Below are positions 45,398-57,095 of a stretch of 64,000 nucleotides of DNA, one piece after another. The DNA is from Branchiostoma floridae (lineage: Eukaryota; Chordata; Leptocardii; Amphioxiformes; Branchiostomatidae). The translations under genes were made by a program, and so were the position numbers. The number at the start of each line of letters is the position of its first letter. Within the stretch, counting starts at the first letter, position 1. The notes under the pieces are model-generated. The model had not been told where the DNA came from and did not search any database. It saw only the letters and a program-made list of their open reading frames with translations. The stretch spans positions 26,831,519-26,895,518 of the forward strand of contig NC_049981.1 of NCBI RefSeq assembly GCF_000003815.2, in the 5' to 3' direction.

Positions 45398-48300
45398 GCT
45401 TTCCAGATCTTCAAACTCAGCTTTGATGAAATTTTTTCCAATTGCATATTTGATTTTTGGAAAGTCTATATACATGTAGGGCTGCCACCAACGTGATGCT
45501 AAAATCTGTATCAGCTCAATCAGTTCCAATTGAAGTTGCATGAAGTAAGCCTTGGAGCTGATTTGGTAAGATGTCACCAACTGTCACCATATGCTGCATA
45601 CATCAAACATAGAATATTGAGGAATCTACCAAACATTGGCTGTTCTTAACTGTTCTAACAAACAACATATCATCAATCACACAAAGAAAATCATGTATTG
45701 TAAAATTGTAAACATTGAGAAAGTAATTGATATGCTATCTATTACCACAAATTGAAAGAAAAATAGTCAGAATAGTTAGAAATTAAATAGTTAAGAATAG
45801 TTAGAACTCATTTTTTCATTGGAAACCAAATTCCATAGCCCATCTATATTTATCAATAGATATTTACATGTATTTATGTTTCAAACAGTAAAGTCTTGCT
45901 ACATATTCTTTATGTGGAACATCATCAATTCTTGCCTGCCTGCATAAGACATCATTTAGAATTCACCTCCAAGTCCTACAGTGCCAATGAATACAAATTA
46001 AACTTCAAATCACCACCTGTCAAAATGGCTTTCCTCCTTACACTTCCTTTTCCTACCTTTGATCTGCACCAACCTGATTATTAGTTGCCTGTGCAGTTAT
46101 TCCACCCCCTTAATGCTACATACAACATGTAACGGTTTAGGCTATTCCAATATTAAAATATACAGTGCAAAAATATTCCTGTGAGGGTACGTTACACTAA
46201 AAAATAATAAAATGATAAAACTAAATGTGAAATATGGTCTCCTTATAATCATGCATAATTCAATGAAATGATTAACATGGGTTATGATTTAATTTTTCGT
46301 TTTATCCCAACCTTGGTGATTTGTCCGAGACCTACATGTACATTACCTCAATGGGATGATCTATCAAGAACATTTCCTAGGAAAATAGTAAAATTATTTA
46401 ATTTGCATTTTTTTAACCAAAATGGATTGTAGCAATCCTGTCTCAGAACAGTGCTTACATGACAACAACAGATTGTAGCTTTATACAACTGTTACTCCGC
46501 TACAGTGTTTTGAATGAGATGCTTTTGGTGAAAGATCAGACCACACCCCAAAAACAGCAGTACTACACAAACAGAATGCATTCAGGAATCCATACAGCTC
46601 CACAATTGTACATGCACCCCGCCTGAGGTGCCAACATGATGATGCATCACACCCATAACAGGATTATAGGACCACAGCCAAGCGTATGATCAAATTTCCA
46701 GCCAGGCTTTGATAGCTGGGACGGAATCATAACCATAATTCAGAGGCAAGATTGGCTGGGCCTTTAGCGCCGACTGGGCAGGAACAGATGTCCGAGCTTG
46801 TTCAGAAAATGGATGTCCACTAATAAGTTAACATTGATGTTGTTTGGGTTGAGGTTACCAAGTATATTTCACATTGGTGCTATACTGTTTTGAATAGCAT
46901 GGGAAGGAATGGGCACTTCTAAACCTGAGATTGTTAACCACATAAGGGGAGCAAATTATACAGGAATGTGTGACTCAAATTTGGGTGGTGGTTACTTCCA
47001 ATAACTTGAAATTAAAGATATCTTCCATTTAGTATCAAATAACCATTTTGTATTATGTATCACATTTGTATTATACATGTATTCATGATATCTATCTTCA
47101 TCAGCTTTAGGCTATTAAGTGCCGTTTTTCTTTAATACATGACATTGTATGAAAATTAACATGAAGTTATGGAATTGAGTATCAGTTAAGCCACACTTGC
47201 ATGTAACACATGTTGTAAGACAAATTGTGCGTAACAACAATTTCCTGGTGTCATTAAATTGTGAATTGTAGGCACTGTACTAAGTAAGCATTAACTATGA
47301 TAAAGTTGCTGACACGCTTTTAGACTGTCCCAACTTGTTTTCCACACCTATACAATTACATGGCTGGGATAAGTGAGCATTGAAAAATATACCCCTGCCA
47401 TCTTTAGTTACGGGTTGAACTGTTCTATGAACTCTTGTCGTGATCAATTTTCCATTACGGCATATCTTGCCGATGCATGAAGTCAGAAACTCGGCCTGGT
47501 AAGTGAGATAAACTTCCCGGCAGTGTTTTAAAATGCCTCCAGGTGTTTAGAAAAGCAAGTACAATCAGTCATTGTCGAGGACCGGGTGTAGATTTGTGGG
47601 TGGACTTTAAAGGTGTGACTGAAGGGACACTACGGAGCTTTATTAAATTTGCATCCTAGTACATGTATGTCAAGCAAGGGGATTCATAAAATCTCAGAGA
47701 CACACACAGATCTATCTATGTCTTTCACATATCTTTGTTATACCTCTACACTTTTAAAAATGAGAAGGGGTCCATCCTGCTGTGAGTGGACCAAACCATA
47801 TGCAGCTTTAACTTACTGTGCAAAACTGGCAATGGCCTGTTATACCTAGTCAGTTTACTGTTTATAGGAAACAACTCCAAGTCTTACATCTCAAAGTCCT
47901 CTCTACTCTCCTAAGTAGTATTAAGTTTAAAATCAGTATTCAGACAGGCCTTTGAATGGCATCATTAAATTAAATGTATTTTCTATGCAATTTTTTCATG
48001 TTCAAGGTCTTACGATCCTGGTATTACTCGTTTCCATTAACGTTATTGATAATAAAGCTTATACCCGCATTCAAAATTAGTCTTTGACTGACTTCAGTAT
48101 GGGAATGTCGATCGTAACGGCCTATAGTCCATTAGTGGATGGAGTTTATCGGGAAGAATCAATCCCTTAAGTTTGAGTGGTACGTCTCTCCAAATCTGCC
48201 CTTCATTTTTCATATCGCAAAAGGAACATAAAAGGGACATCTGGTTTATTGGGCAGGTTTGAGCTGCCTACATGAAATCACCAGCACCATATGTCATCTT

Positions 48301-49231
48301 CGCTTGCCCTAATAAAAACCAGGACGTGCCTCTTGTCGAGGACTTAGCCTCAGCCTGCACTCGGGATGAATTACAATCCCATAGTCATGCCCATCTTCAC
48401 AGGCAATCAAATTGTAAGCCAATATAATGGTCGGGTACACCAGCACCTATGGAATATATAACCATCCGGGGAGCCTCTCTGAATCATGGTTGTCCTCCAG
48501 GCCTGCCTACCTGCCCTTTGGATGGGCAAACATTGTGTTCATCAATGAAAATAATGCGAATTCCAGAAAAGAGGGTAAAATGCAGACTTACTAACTGTCA
48601 ATTTAATAGCAGTAGTGTGCATTTTATCCTCTCTCATGTAATGCAACACATACTGCACACTATTGTTATTAAATTGACATGTTCAAGATGTTTTATCTTA
48701 AAGATATATATAGGAGTTTTTGTAGTGACTAGAAAATATAAAACTGCAAATATGTGTTTTGTAAACTCAGCCAACTATATACAGTATATATACAGCCTGT
48801 TGTGGGAATAACAACAAACTGTAGCTATAGAAACACAGCAAAAACCTCCATTCCCCTCCAATTGCAAAAATAAAAACCACTGCAAAAGAAAACACATTTT
48901 ACAGTGTTGCAATTAACCAACACAGTAAATGGGTTCACAAGCAGTGGCAAGCTTGAATAGAATAATTGCATGAAGCTTCACAAGGAAGGCGTGGGGTTGC
49001 GATTGAGTGTCAAAGATTGGATACCAGCAACCTACAGTGCCTTAAATGACTTTAAAGTATTCTTGATGATTTGTATTCCTGTGACCACTTCTACCACTGC
49101 AAGTGTTGCAGATCAATCAAGCACCTCCCTGCTAGCTTCTTTGCACTCATTAGAAAAGCCAGTGATTTATGATTTACTTTTGTTAAGATCTACTTTAGGT
49201 AAATCATGATGTTTAATTTGATGAAAGTCAT
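45398..49231. other. Upstream non-coding region, 45.4-49.2 kb
   Basis: A short stretch at 48831-48906 resembles part of the GCGAA-type repeat at 50990-51195. No gene recognised. Confidence 0.5.
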
Positions 49232-49240
49232 AATTATGAT

Positions 49241-49350
49241 TAGCCTGGTATCCGGCCGTAATATAGCTCCCGAATCTCTTCTCTCCTCTTCGCAGTTACG
49301 AAGAGGAGAGAAGAGACTCAGGAGCTATATTACGGCTGGATACCAGGCTA
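49241..49350. mobile_element. 110-bp foldback MITE with 9-bp target duplication
   Basis: Two 52-bp arms surround a 6-bp loop (cagtta). The arms begin and end tagcctggtatcc / ggataccaggcta and differ at only three positions, all transitions. AATTATGAT directly abuts both ends (49232-49240 and 49351-49359). A 9-bp duplication with long inverted ends suits Mutator-like elements, but the superfamily is inferred. Confidence 0.92.
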
Positions 49351-49359
49351 AATTATGAT

Positions 49360-50989
49360 CGCTTTTTTAAATGAAAACTGAAAATATAGTCAATGCTCTG
49401 GGGGAGTGCATTACAACCACTTCCAAGCCAGTAATGTTGCCACGAAATGAGAAGTTGTTTTTTTTTTCAAATGAGGTACTGTATTTCAAAATTCTTGGTC
49501 AATCCTTTGTGTGCACCTGTATTTTTTTCAGGTTGTCACAAAGGATCAAGGGGGCATATACTGTAGTATTATCCTCAATTATCTAAGTTAACGCAAATCT
49601 AAGAGTTTCCCCAATCTTGCAGAAATGATAACTTCTTGAAAAAGATCGATAAGTCAACATTATATGCAAAATGAAGACTGGTAAAAATGCACTCTTTGCA
49701 GTAAAGATTAGATTTTGTCATCTAGTAAACTAGAATGTTATGAGATAATCGCATAAAAGCTTTATGACATTTGGGCTCTTTGTTTTAAACATCTTTTAGT
49801 GGCTTGCAAATATCATACAGTCAATTTTTACGTGACTGGTAAGGGCCACACCCAGACTGGTACCATCAGTCATGCCCACATAACCTTGGTTTACACTTTA
49901 CAGACTATGTCATCATTCATCAAAATCTGATGAGAAAGCACTCACACAGAAAACGATGATAACTCAACTTGCTTTGCAATTAGACATTTGACGACATATC
50001 ATCTTGAATAAAGAGACTCTTTTCTACAGACATCATCTCCTTCTTTAACAGTTTTAAGGTAAAGAATTGACATTTGGCTGTAACAGTTGCTTCCCTTGAC
50101 AAAGTAAAGTCAATATTTCAAAAACATATGCATTAGAATAATGCTACAGGTACAGTAACAATTTTCCAGCAGCCGTGCTTTTACGAACTACCATAGTCAT
50201 CGATATTACGATGGCTGCAATGGAGAGGCCATCAGACAGAGCCTGTCATGGCCACTGCTTTTTGCTGCCCATTTTGTTATTATCAGTCCCTAATCCTACA
50301 AGTAATAATATCTATATCTATTCCACCCATCAGATGATGCCTTTGGAAGCTTTGTACACTGGAAAATGCTATCAGTTCTTGCATTCAGAAGTGTGAAAGT
50401 CCCAAGCGATGGCCATCGGGGACGGAGCAATCTGCCGACATCAGCAAATATTCCTGCAGCAGTGAGATACGCACTTGCTGCATGCATCACCGCCTCCGGC
50501 ACTACAAATATATTACCTGCTCAGACTGTAGTCACGGCTCCGCTCGGGGCATGGCAAAATGGCATGCTGGATATCCATGCATGACTCTTATACAAAGATT
50601 ATGGTACACAGTTAATCTTACTCTTATCATCAGTTACAGTAACTATCAACTTGTACTCTTATCACACATCTACATTTGTAAGTCATTCTCAAAACATGAC
50701 TCCATGTTGAAAGAAATGAGTGACCAGTCATAACCAGATGTCTTTTTTCAATGAAAAGCAAACTTGTGGAGTATATCAGGTTATTACAATATATCATATT
50801 GCATAAACTAACAGAGATTCCTAATCAAAGGTTATGCTTATTCATCATTTCCCCAAACATGTGCTTTACAGACATGATAAATCATACCATGCAAGATCTG
50901 CAGCACTTTTCTGTTCAGAGATAAATTGTCGCATTGACGTCCTGCTGGGAAACCTGTCCCATGCATTATCTGTCATTTTGTAATCAGTT
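49360..50989. other. Non-coding stretch, 49.4-51.0 kb
   Basis: No gene or repeat with clear ends seen. Confidence 0.5.
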
Positions 50990-51195
50990 ACTAAATGCAG
51001 AAATTTTTGCGGTGGATTAAATGTAATGTTCGTTTTTGCGATGGCCGCCTCACAGCGAATTTAAAAGCACCACAAACATTTTCCATGGCAGTAAGAGACA
51101 TGGTGCTATCGCGAACTTAAAATCACCGCGAAAAGTCCCTTTTCTCGCTATCGCGAAATTTTATCCCCGTAAACTTAAATGCATTCAGTATACTC
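50990..51195. repeat. GCGAA/CCGCGAAAA dispersed repeat
   Basis: It contains ttttgcggtgg, cgtttttgcgatgg, agcgaatttaaaagcacc, tcgcgaacttaaaatcaccg and cgctatcgcgaaatttta, then ends cgtaaacttaaatgca. The two halves are partly inverted copies. More decayed relatives lie at 56894-57095 and, as a fragment, at 48831-48906. This looks like an abundant MITE-type repeat. Confidence 0.7.
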
Positions 51196-51229
51196 TGTGT
51201 CTGGTTATGTGATGGTTTAAATGTTAAAG

Positions 51230-52110
51230 ATGTTCTGGACTCAACCATGATGACATCACCTTATACATGTGTATCCTACAAGAAAATTAACTTTTCAAGT
51301 TAGTCTTGTTCTATGTCATGGTTGAAAAATTGAAAATGTTCTGGATTCACTCATTATGACACAGCCTTTCATACTGCAAGAAAATGAACTTTTCAAGTTA
51401 GTCCTGTTCTACATTGTGTATGTCATGATTGAAATGTTGAAGATGGTCTGGACTCACTCATTATGACACAGCCTTTCATACTTGAAGAAAATGAACTTTC
51501 CAAGTTAGTCCCTTGGACATTGTTCTGAAAGGTGGCAGATGTTTTTTATTGTAACATACATCATACATAATGTAGATAATTTGAAAACACTAGATTACTG
51601 CTGTCATGACTGCCTTTCATACGTCAACCTTCAAGAAAATGAGCTTCCCTTGGACATTGTTCTGAAAGGTGGCAGATGTTTTTCCTTGCAAACCTTTCCT
51701 TGTATCATGCATTTAACTAACTTGCAAACATAAGATAACTGATGTTATGAATGCCTTTAACTGCAAGAAAATAAACTTTTCAAGTTAGTCCCTTGGACAT
51801 TAGTCTGAAAGGTGGCAGATGTTTTCCCTTGTAAACTATAATCATGCATTTAGATAATTTGCAAACACTAGATTACTGCTGTCATGACTGTCTTTCACTG
51901 CAAGAAAATGAACTTTTCAAGTAAATCCCTTGACATCACTTTGGATGGTGGCAGGTGTTTTTCATTATAACCTACAATCATTGATGATAATTTGCAAACA
52001 TAAGATCATAGAGACATGACGGCCTTTCAAACTGCAAGAAAATGAACTTTTCAAGTAAGTCCCTTGGACATTATTTTGAAAGTTGGCAGACTTTCATTAT
52101 AACCTACAAT
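51230..52110. repeat. Degenerate tandem array, seven units
   Basis: The marker gcaagaaaatgaacttttca, or close variants, recurs at about 51279, 51376, 51484, 51631, 51763, 51900 and 52034. The first spacings are about 100-108 bp. Later ones are about 132-147 bp and include an extra block with cccttggacatt, ctgaaaggtggcagatgttt and a ttgcaaac-type word. Confidence 0.88.
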
Positions 52111-52946
52111 CATAGATACATGACAGTACATCACGAAGACACAACAGCCACATACGATAAGAGACTAAGAAATGTCAGTAATACTGGAAGATCAATTTCC
52201 AAATTAAAGCATCCTTATAAATTTTGATAGATTACGACATCATGATTTCATTCATTATGACTGGAAATGTTGAAACCATAAAACCTGCTATTGACATGAA
52301 GCAACTGGATCTTGATCTATATGTATGCATTTGTAACCTCAAGTAGATGGCCATTCCCCTACCTTAAGGTTCCCTGAATACATAAAATTATACCTGATAC
52401 CTGCTACTGACCCCGCCGGCAAGGACAGAAATCTGCAACACTTTTGCATATTTTGCTGAGTGTCTCCTGCCTAATAGCCTGGCGGTGCGTCCTGATTAAC
52501 CTACTGGGGCATGAACGCACACTTGATGTTCTCCCCTCAGGTCTGGGCTGGCAGTAACTCAGGCCCAGCAATTATTGGTCTGCATGAAATTGGACAAGAA
52601 ATCAATGATTGGGCCTGACCCTACAGGAGCCCCAGCCTGCGGATTACAAGTGGGGATCCTCTCAGCACTCTGACTCAGCTGCAATTTACCACAGGACTTG
52701 GACTCAAGGGATGCAACAGGGAGCGTATTCATTGTCCGGATGGCTATCCAGCACCCCAAATACACGTCTGCAACCTGTATTTTGGCAATTGCAGAAAAGA
52801 CGTTTAAGCAGCTTACAGAAATTCTGCAGGCTCCAAGTCTAACCCTTACATGTATTAACAAAGCAACATACTGATTAACCTCAATCACTGAGCTTGCAAA
52901 GGTTTGCTGTTCATAGTCAATGGATGTTGGATGGATTGATGGATAA
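52111..52946. other. Non-coding stretch, 52.1-52.9 kb
   Basis: No gene recognised; open frames on both strands around 52559-52888 overlap each other and look like chance. Confidence 0.5.
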
Positions 52947-52949
52947 TAA

Positions 52950-53678
52950 GGCCGACTTTAGACAGACAACACTTTCATAGTCGTGCGACTGTTGTTGTCG
53001 ACAACGTTGCCGGCGACGATATTTTTAGGCTGTCTAAAGAGGATCAAAATAGTCGTGCGAGGGTTTTTATGGAATCATCGTGCGACCACCTCGGACCCAG
53101 TCGCGCGACCCTTCAGCGGGGGGTCCGCGACTATTCCTCACATGTCTAAAGAAAAATTGTCGCCGGCGACGGGACTGGATCATATGCTAATAAGCCTGCA
53201 GCATGTTTTTTTCTATTTGAAAGGGCATTTTTTTCCGTAAATATACATGCAGTCAGTGATGGAAACGTATTTTTGTCATCAGAAACTGCCTGTTCCAGCG
53301 AAATGCCCCGCCACCAGTGGCTACATCCTTCATGATACTAGTAGTAATCTGTAATACCACCGGCGGCCACAAACGCCGGGTTTAAACTTTAATTCCAGAT
53401 TTTCCCTTGTCTCTGTGTCATTCTTTGTTGGGGACAATGTTTGTTTGCAAGCAAAAGAATAGTAATCTGCTGCATGACGAAAATGAAGAATTCTCCCGCC
53501 ATTTTTAATTTGCAAGCAAGAGGTCACTGTGGGTCACGCACGCACGCACCGCAGTGGAATCCTGCGCCGCGGGTGTCCCGCAATACTCTGAACGCATGTC
53601 TAAAGACAACCGTTGCCCACAACGAATAGTCAATAACAGTCGCACGACTATATAAGTGTTGTCTGTTTGAAGAGGGCC
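52950..53678. mobile_element. 729-bp CpG-rich Harbinger-like element
   Basis: The left end reads ggccgactttagacagacaa then cactttcatagtcgtgcgac. The right end, reverse-complemented, reads ggccctcttcaaacagacaa then cacttatatagtcgtgcgac. TAA flanks both ends (52947-52949 and 53679-53681). The interior is far more CpG-rich than its surroundings, with many words such as gtcgtgcgac, gtcgccggcgac and cgcgcgac, and the word gtctaaaga occurs repeatedly. There is no transposase, so it would depend on an autonomous relative. GGCC ends and a 3-bp TWA duplication point to PIF/Harbinger (inferred). Confidence 0.82.
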
Positions 53679-53681
53679 TAA

Positions 53682-56600
53682 GACCAACTCAGTCCAACTT
53701 GCTGGTCAACTTGGTCCAGCATCCTAACCCTATCTTACACTAACCCTATCCCTGGCTAAGTTGACCAAGGTGTTCGGCTGAGTTGACTGCGCCGACTTAG
53801 TAAAGGGCTGAATCGTTCTGATCCAAAATTTGAGCCATGCAATCTGAAGGGGTAGGGGCTTTTCCTACTTTATAGCAAGTCTTTTTCTCCTCATTTGATT
53901 CAGATGCCCTGATAATATGATAGTCTTCTCATCTTTCCTATAACATTACTTCACCCAAAGTGCATGTTTTAATTTGATTTTGAGGAATATCTGTCCTGTC
54001 CAAATTCATATAACCTTTGAACCTCAAAACAGGTCCGGATTATTACTATCATTTATTAAGATCAACACGACTCAGCAACACCTGGAAAGGGCGATCAAAA
54101 TCAATAATTAATCTGGACAGAGCTGTCTGACCTGGTATTGAACTTGGCCTCAGAACAGGAAATATGTGCATTGATTCTGACATGTCAATCATTTGGGTTG
54201 CTATAGCAATTACCAGATAGCACTCAACTTGACCAATCAAACAATCACTGCTCAAAAAGCCAAATTGTTGCACCTGAGAAATAGCCTGAACTATATTTAA
54301 CTGAAATTTGCATGCTTCATGTTATGAGAAACTATTTCATTTACTTGATAATTAAGGTATACGGAGAAAAACTACAGGCTTGGTTAGACCTATAAAGTAA
54401 GAAACCTACATTACAGGATGTTTGAAACAAAATAAATGCTTAACTTTTAGCAACAAGTGAAAGATTCATCAACATGCCAGATGATAAATACAATGTCAGT
54501 GTAAGTGGCTGGTGGTAATGGACTGCATGGGTCTATATATCAGCTGTAGAAGCCTTTTACTTTGTCCGATGACTCCACGTAACCTGTATGCTGAGGAATT
54601 ACTTCATCTTCAACCCATGCATGCATGTACAGTATGTTTGTACTAATACGACATTTAAAGTGCTTACATTTAAAGTGCTTGTACATCACCAAACTTCAGC
54701 CATATCAGTACTATTCAACAAACACAGACGTTTCTATAGAATACACCCTCCCCATGTTTGATAACAGAAGGATCAATTTTCTGTACAGACGTCTATGTTC
54801 ATTGAATGATACTAAGGTCACTAACTTAAGTTGGTTGCTTGTTATCAGGCAATGTTGTGTCATTGGTGACATATTAAGCACAAGTACAAGGAAGACACCT
54901 ACCTTATTATCATGTACATGATTGACAAGACAAGTAGCTTTCCAACTGCTTCAAGCTCATATCAGCAACTCAAATGACAGCCAAGACTTTCATCACACAA
55001 ATCATGCCTACATTCTCATTCATTCAATGATCCTTAACCTTCAGCTAGCTAAGGTACATGTATATAATTGTTATATTTTCCACATTGTGTTTGCCGGTGT
55101 GTTCTTCTTCATTCTTCTTCGTCTTCCTCTGTCATGAACAAATCAGAGCTTAGAACTGCCGTTCACATCACTTTAGTAGCTGTTCAGTCAAATATGTGCA
55201 AAATATGAACGGTTCCGGCAAATATCATGAACAAATACAAGTTTGTGAATATCAGCATGGTTTTCATCATTCAAGTGTTTACCACAGGCTCAGACACAAC
55301 CTCCACAGCACCAGGCTCCACTCATGTTCCACATAAGCAGGGTCTGACGTAGGAAAGAATCCCTGCTACACCAGGGGCTTTGCATGAGAAAGGGCGTATA
55401 AATAAGCATGGTTTAAGCGCGCGGAAGCTTTGACTCATTTTGAGATGCTGGTATGAGCCGAGAGCTGTGGAAAACTTAAAGCTATTAGTTCTGGACAATC
55501 TTGCGCATAGTAATAAGGCGGGCCCTCCCTAAACTCTGACTATGTGCTGGGAATGCGAGATTGCTACTCAAGCTCAGCAACTACCTCAGACAGCTCAGAG
55601 GATCTCATATACCAAAGCAAGTTGGTTTAAAGTCCTTTTTTTTAAATTTCAATTCTCTTCCCGTTCCATTGTTTTACAGTCTTAACCAGTCTTACTTATT
55701 AGCATTACACTTTGACATGATTAATTTGTGATAATTTACAGAGTAGATCACCCGAATGGTTTATAGTGCCCCTGGATATTCCAAATCTTTTGCAGTAATG
55801 AAAGCAATATTCCTCTTTCATTACATACAGAATTTAATTGACAGTCAAATATCCCATGGATGATACAGAATTTATGATTATAATATAGATGATGAAGCAT
55901 GTTAAAATTAGGCTGTCATGTGATGAGCTGTCTTCAAATGGCCTCTCAATAACAAGAAATTGAAAGGATTAGGCAGCTGTTTTGATATTGGTGGGATCTG
56001 ACAGCATTTAGCATAACATGTCTCCCGGGAAATATTCTTTTGAAAAAAAATTGTGAATCGCGATGGATTTAATAACACCATCATTGCCATGTCTTTAAAA
56101 GTAAGGGATATAGGGCGAAAATGTAATCCAAATTTTTCGTGTACAGTTTAAATTGTAAACTGTATGTGCAATGGACCCTTACTGGTTTCATCCTGAGAAT
56201 AGAAGATTATAGTGATGAAATCTGGTCTACCTTGAATGATTTCTAATCTTATCAACTGCTCGCTAGTGTCCTTGAGTCTAATATCAGTGTCATGTATCTT
56301 TTCAGGATGAGATGTTTGTTGAGTGATTGCACACAGAGATGGGCTATATACCAATTTGGGCACCTCCAATCCTCAACAAGGTGAAACACCACACCCACCA
56401 CATGAAACATTCATGCAACCATTTACCAATTGCAAGGTCTCAGAAAGGAAGTTTCAATCTTCTTGTATAGTTAACGTAGGTCTGAAACACTACATATGGT
56501 CTTTGTAGGTCAATATTAACCATGGTAAGACTCTAATGAAAAAGAATGGTTATTATGACCAAAAAAAATATCTATTTCACTTTTCGGTACACCAATTTGT

Positions 56601-56893
56601 TCATTATCATATACATGTAGATTGTCAGGTCGATTCTGCAACAAAGTCAGATGTCAATGATGATGCTCACTATATAGAACCACGTCATGCGATCAGAGTC
56701 ATCAGACTCATCATGGTCTGTATTGATGGACTTCATTAATTAAACACTTGATTGTACATCAGACCCACTGGGACCCTTTGATAATTTGGAACGTCCTCCA
56801 GAATCAACTTAAATGTTATCTAGTATGCAGTATGTTAGTAGACTTCATTTTGAAGATGGATTTCACCACTGTAACAGTACATCTTTTTTAAAT
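53682..56893. other. Upstream non-coding region, 53.7-56.9 kb
   Basis: A tataaata word near 55397 and a tgactcat word near 55432 occur in a slightly GC-richer patch, but there is no exon or other promoter support. Nothing else recognised. Confidence 0.45.
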
Positions 56894-57095
56894 TCTGCAA
56901 TTGCTTTATTTTCGTGGTGACCTCTCCACCACAACTTCATGAAAATGAGTTTCCTAGACTAAGTTTTGCTAGACAAAGTGCAACTGTACCACGGAATTGT
57001 TTAAACCACAAATTTAGAACACCACTGAAAACCCCTCTTCCCTTCTACCCTGAAATAAATCCAGTGCAAAAGAAAATGAATTTTCTGTAATTTCC
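56894..57095. repeat. Decayed copy of the GCGAA-type repeat
   Basis: It contains tttattttcgtggtgacctc, then ccacaaatttagaacaccac, tgaaaacccctcttccc and ctaccctgaaataaatcc. These follow the order of parts in the 50990-51195 repeat, with most CpGs lost. Confidence 0.5.

Noticed and set aside
46748-46765. Word gattggctggg resembling the Asp-Trp-x-Gly motif of the S0-S1 linker
   Set aside because: It is on the plus strand, opposite to the gene, and its neighbours do not match the linker.
51230-52110. Possible CRISPR-like repeat-spacer array
   Set aside because: Repeats are imperfect, period varies, the 'spacers' are themselves repeated, and the genome is eukaryotic; it is a degenerate satellite.
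55390-55440. TATAAATA and TGACTCA words suggesting a promoter
   Set aside because: Isolated short words without a downstream exon; expected by chance at this AT content.
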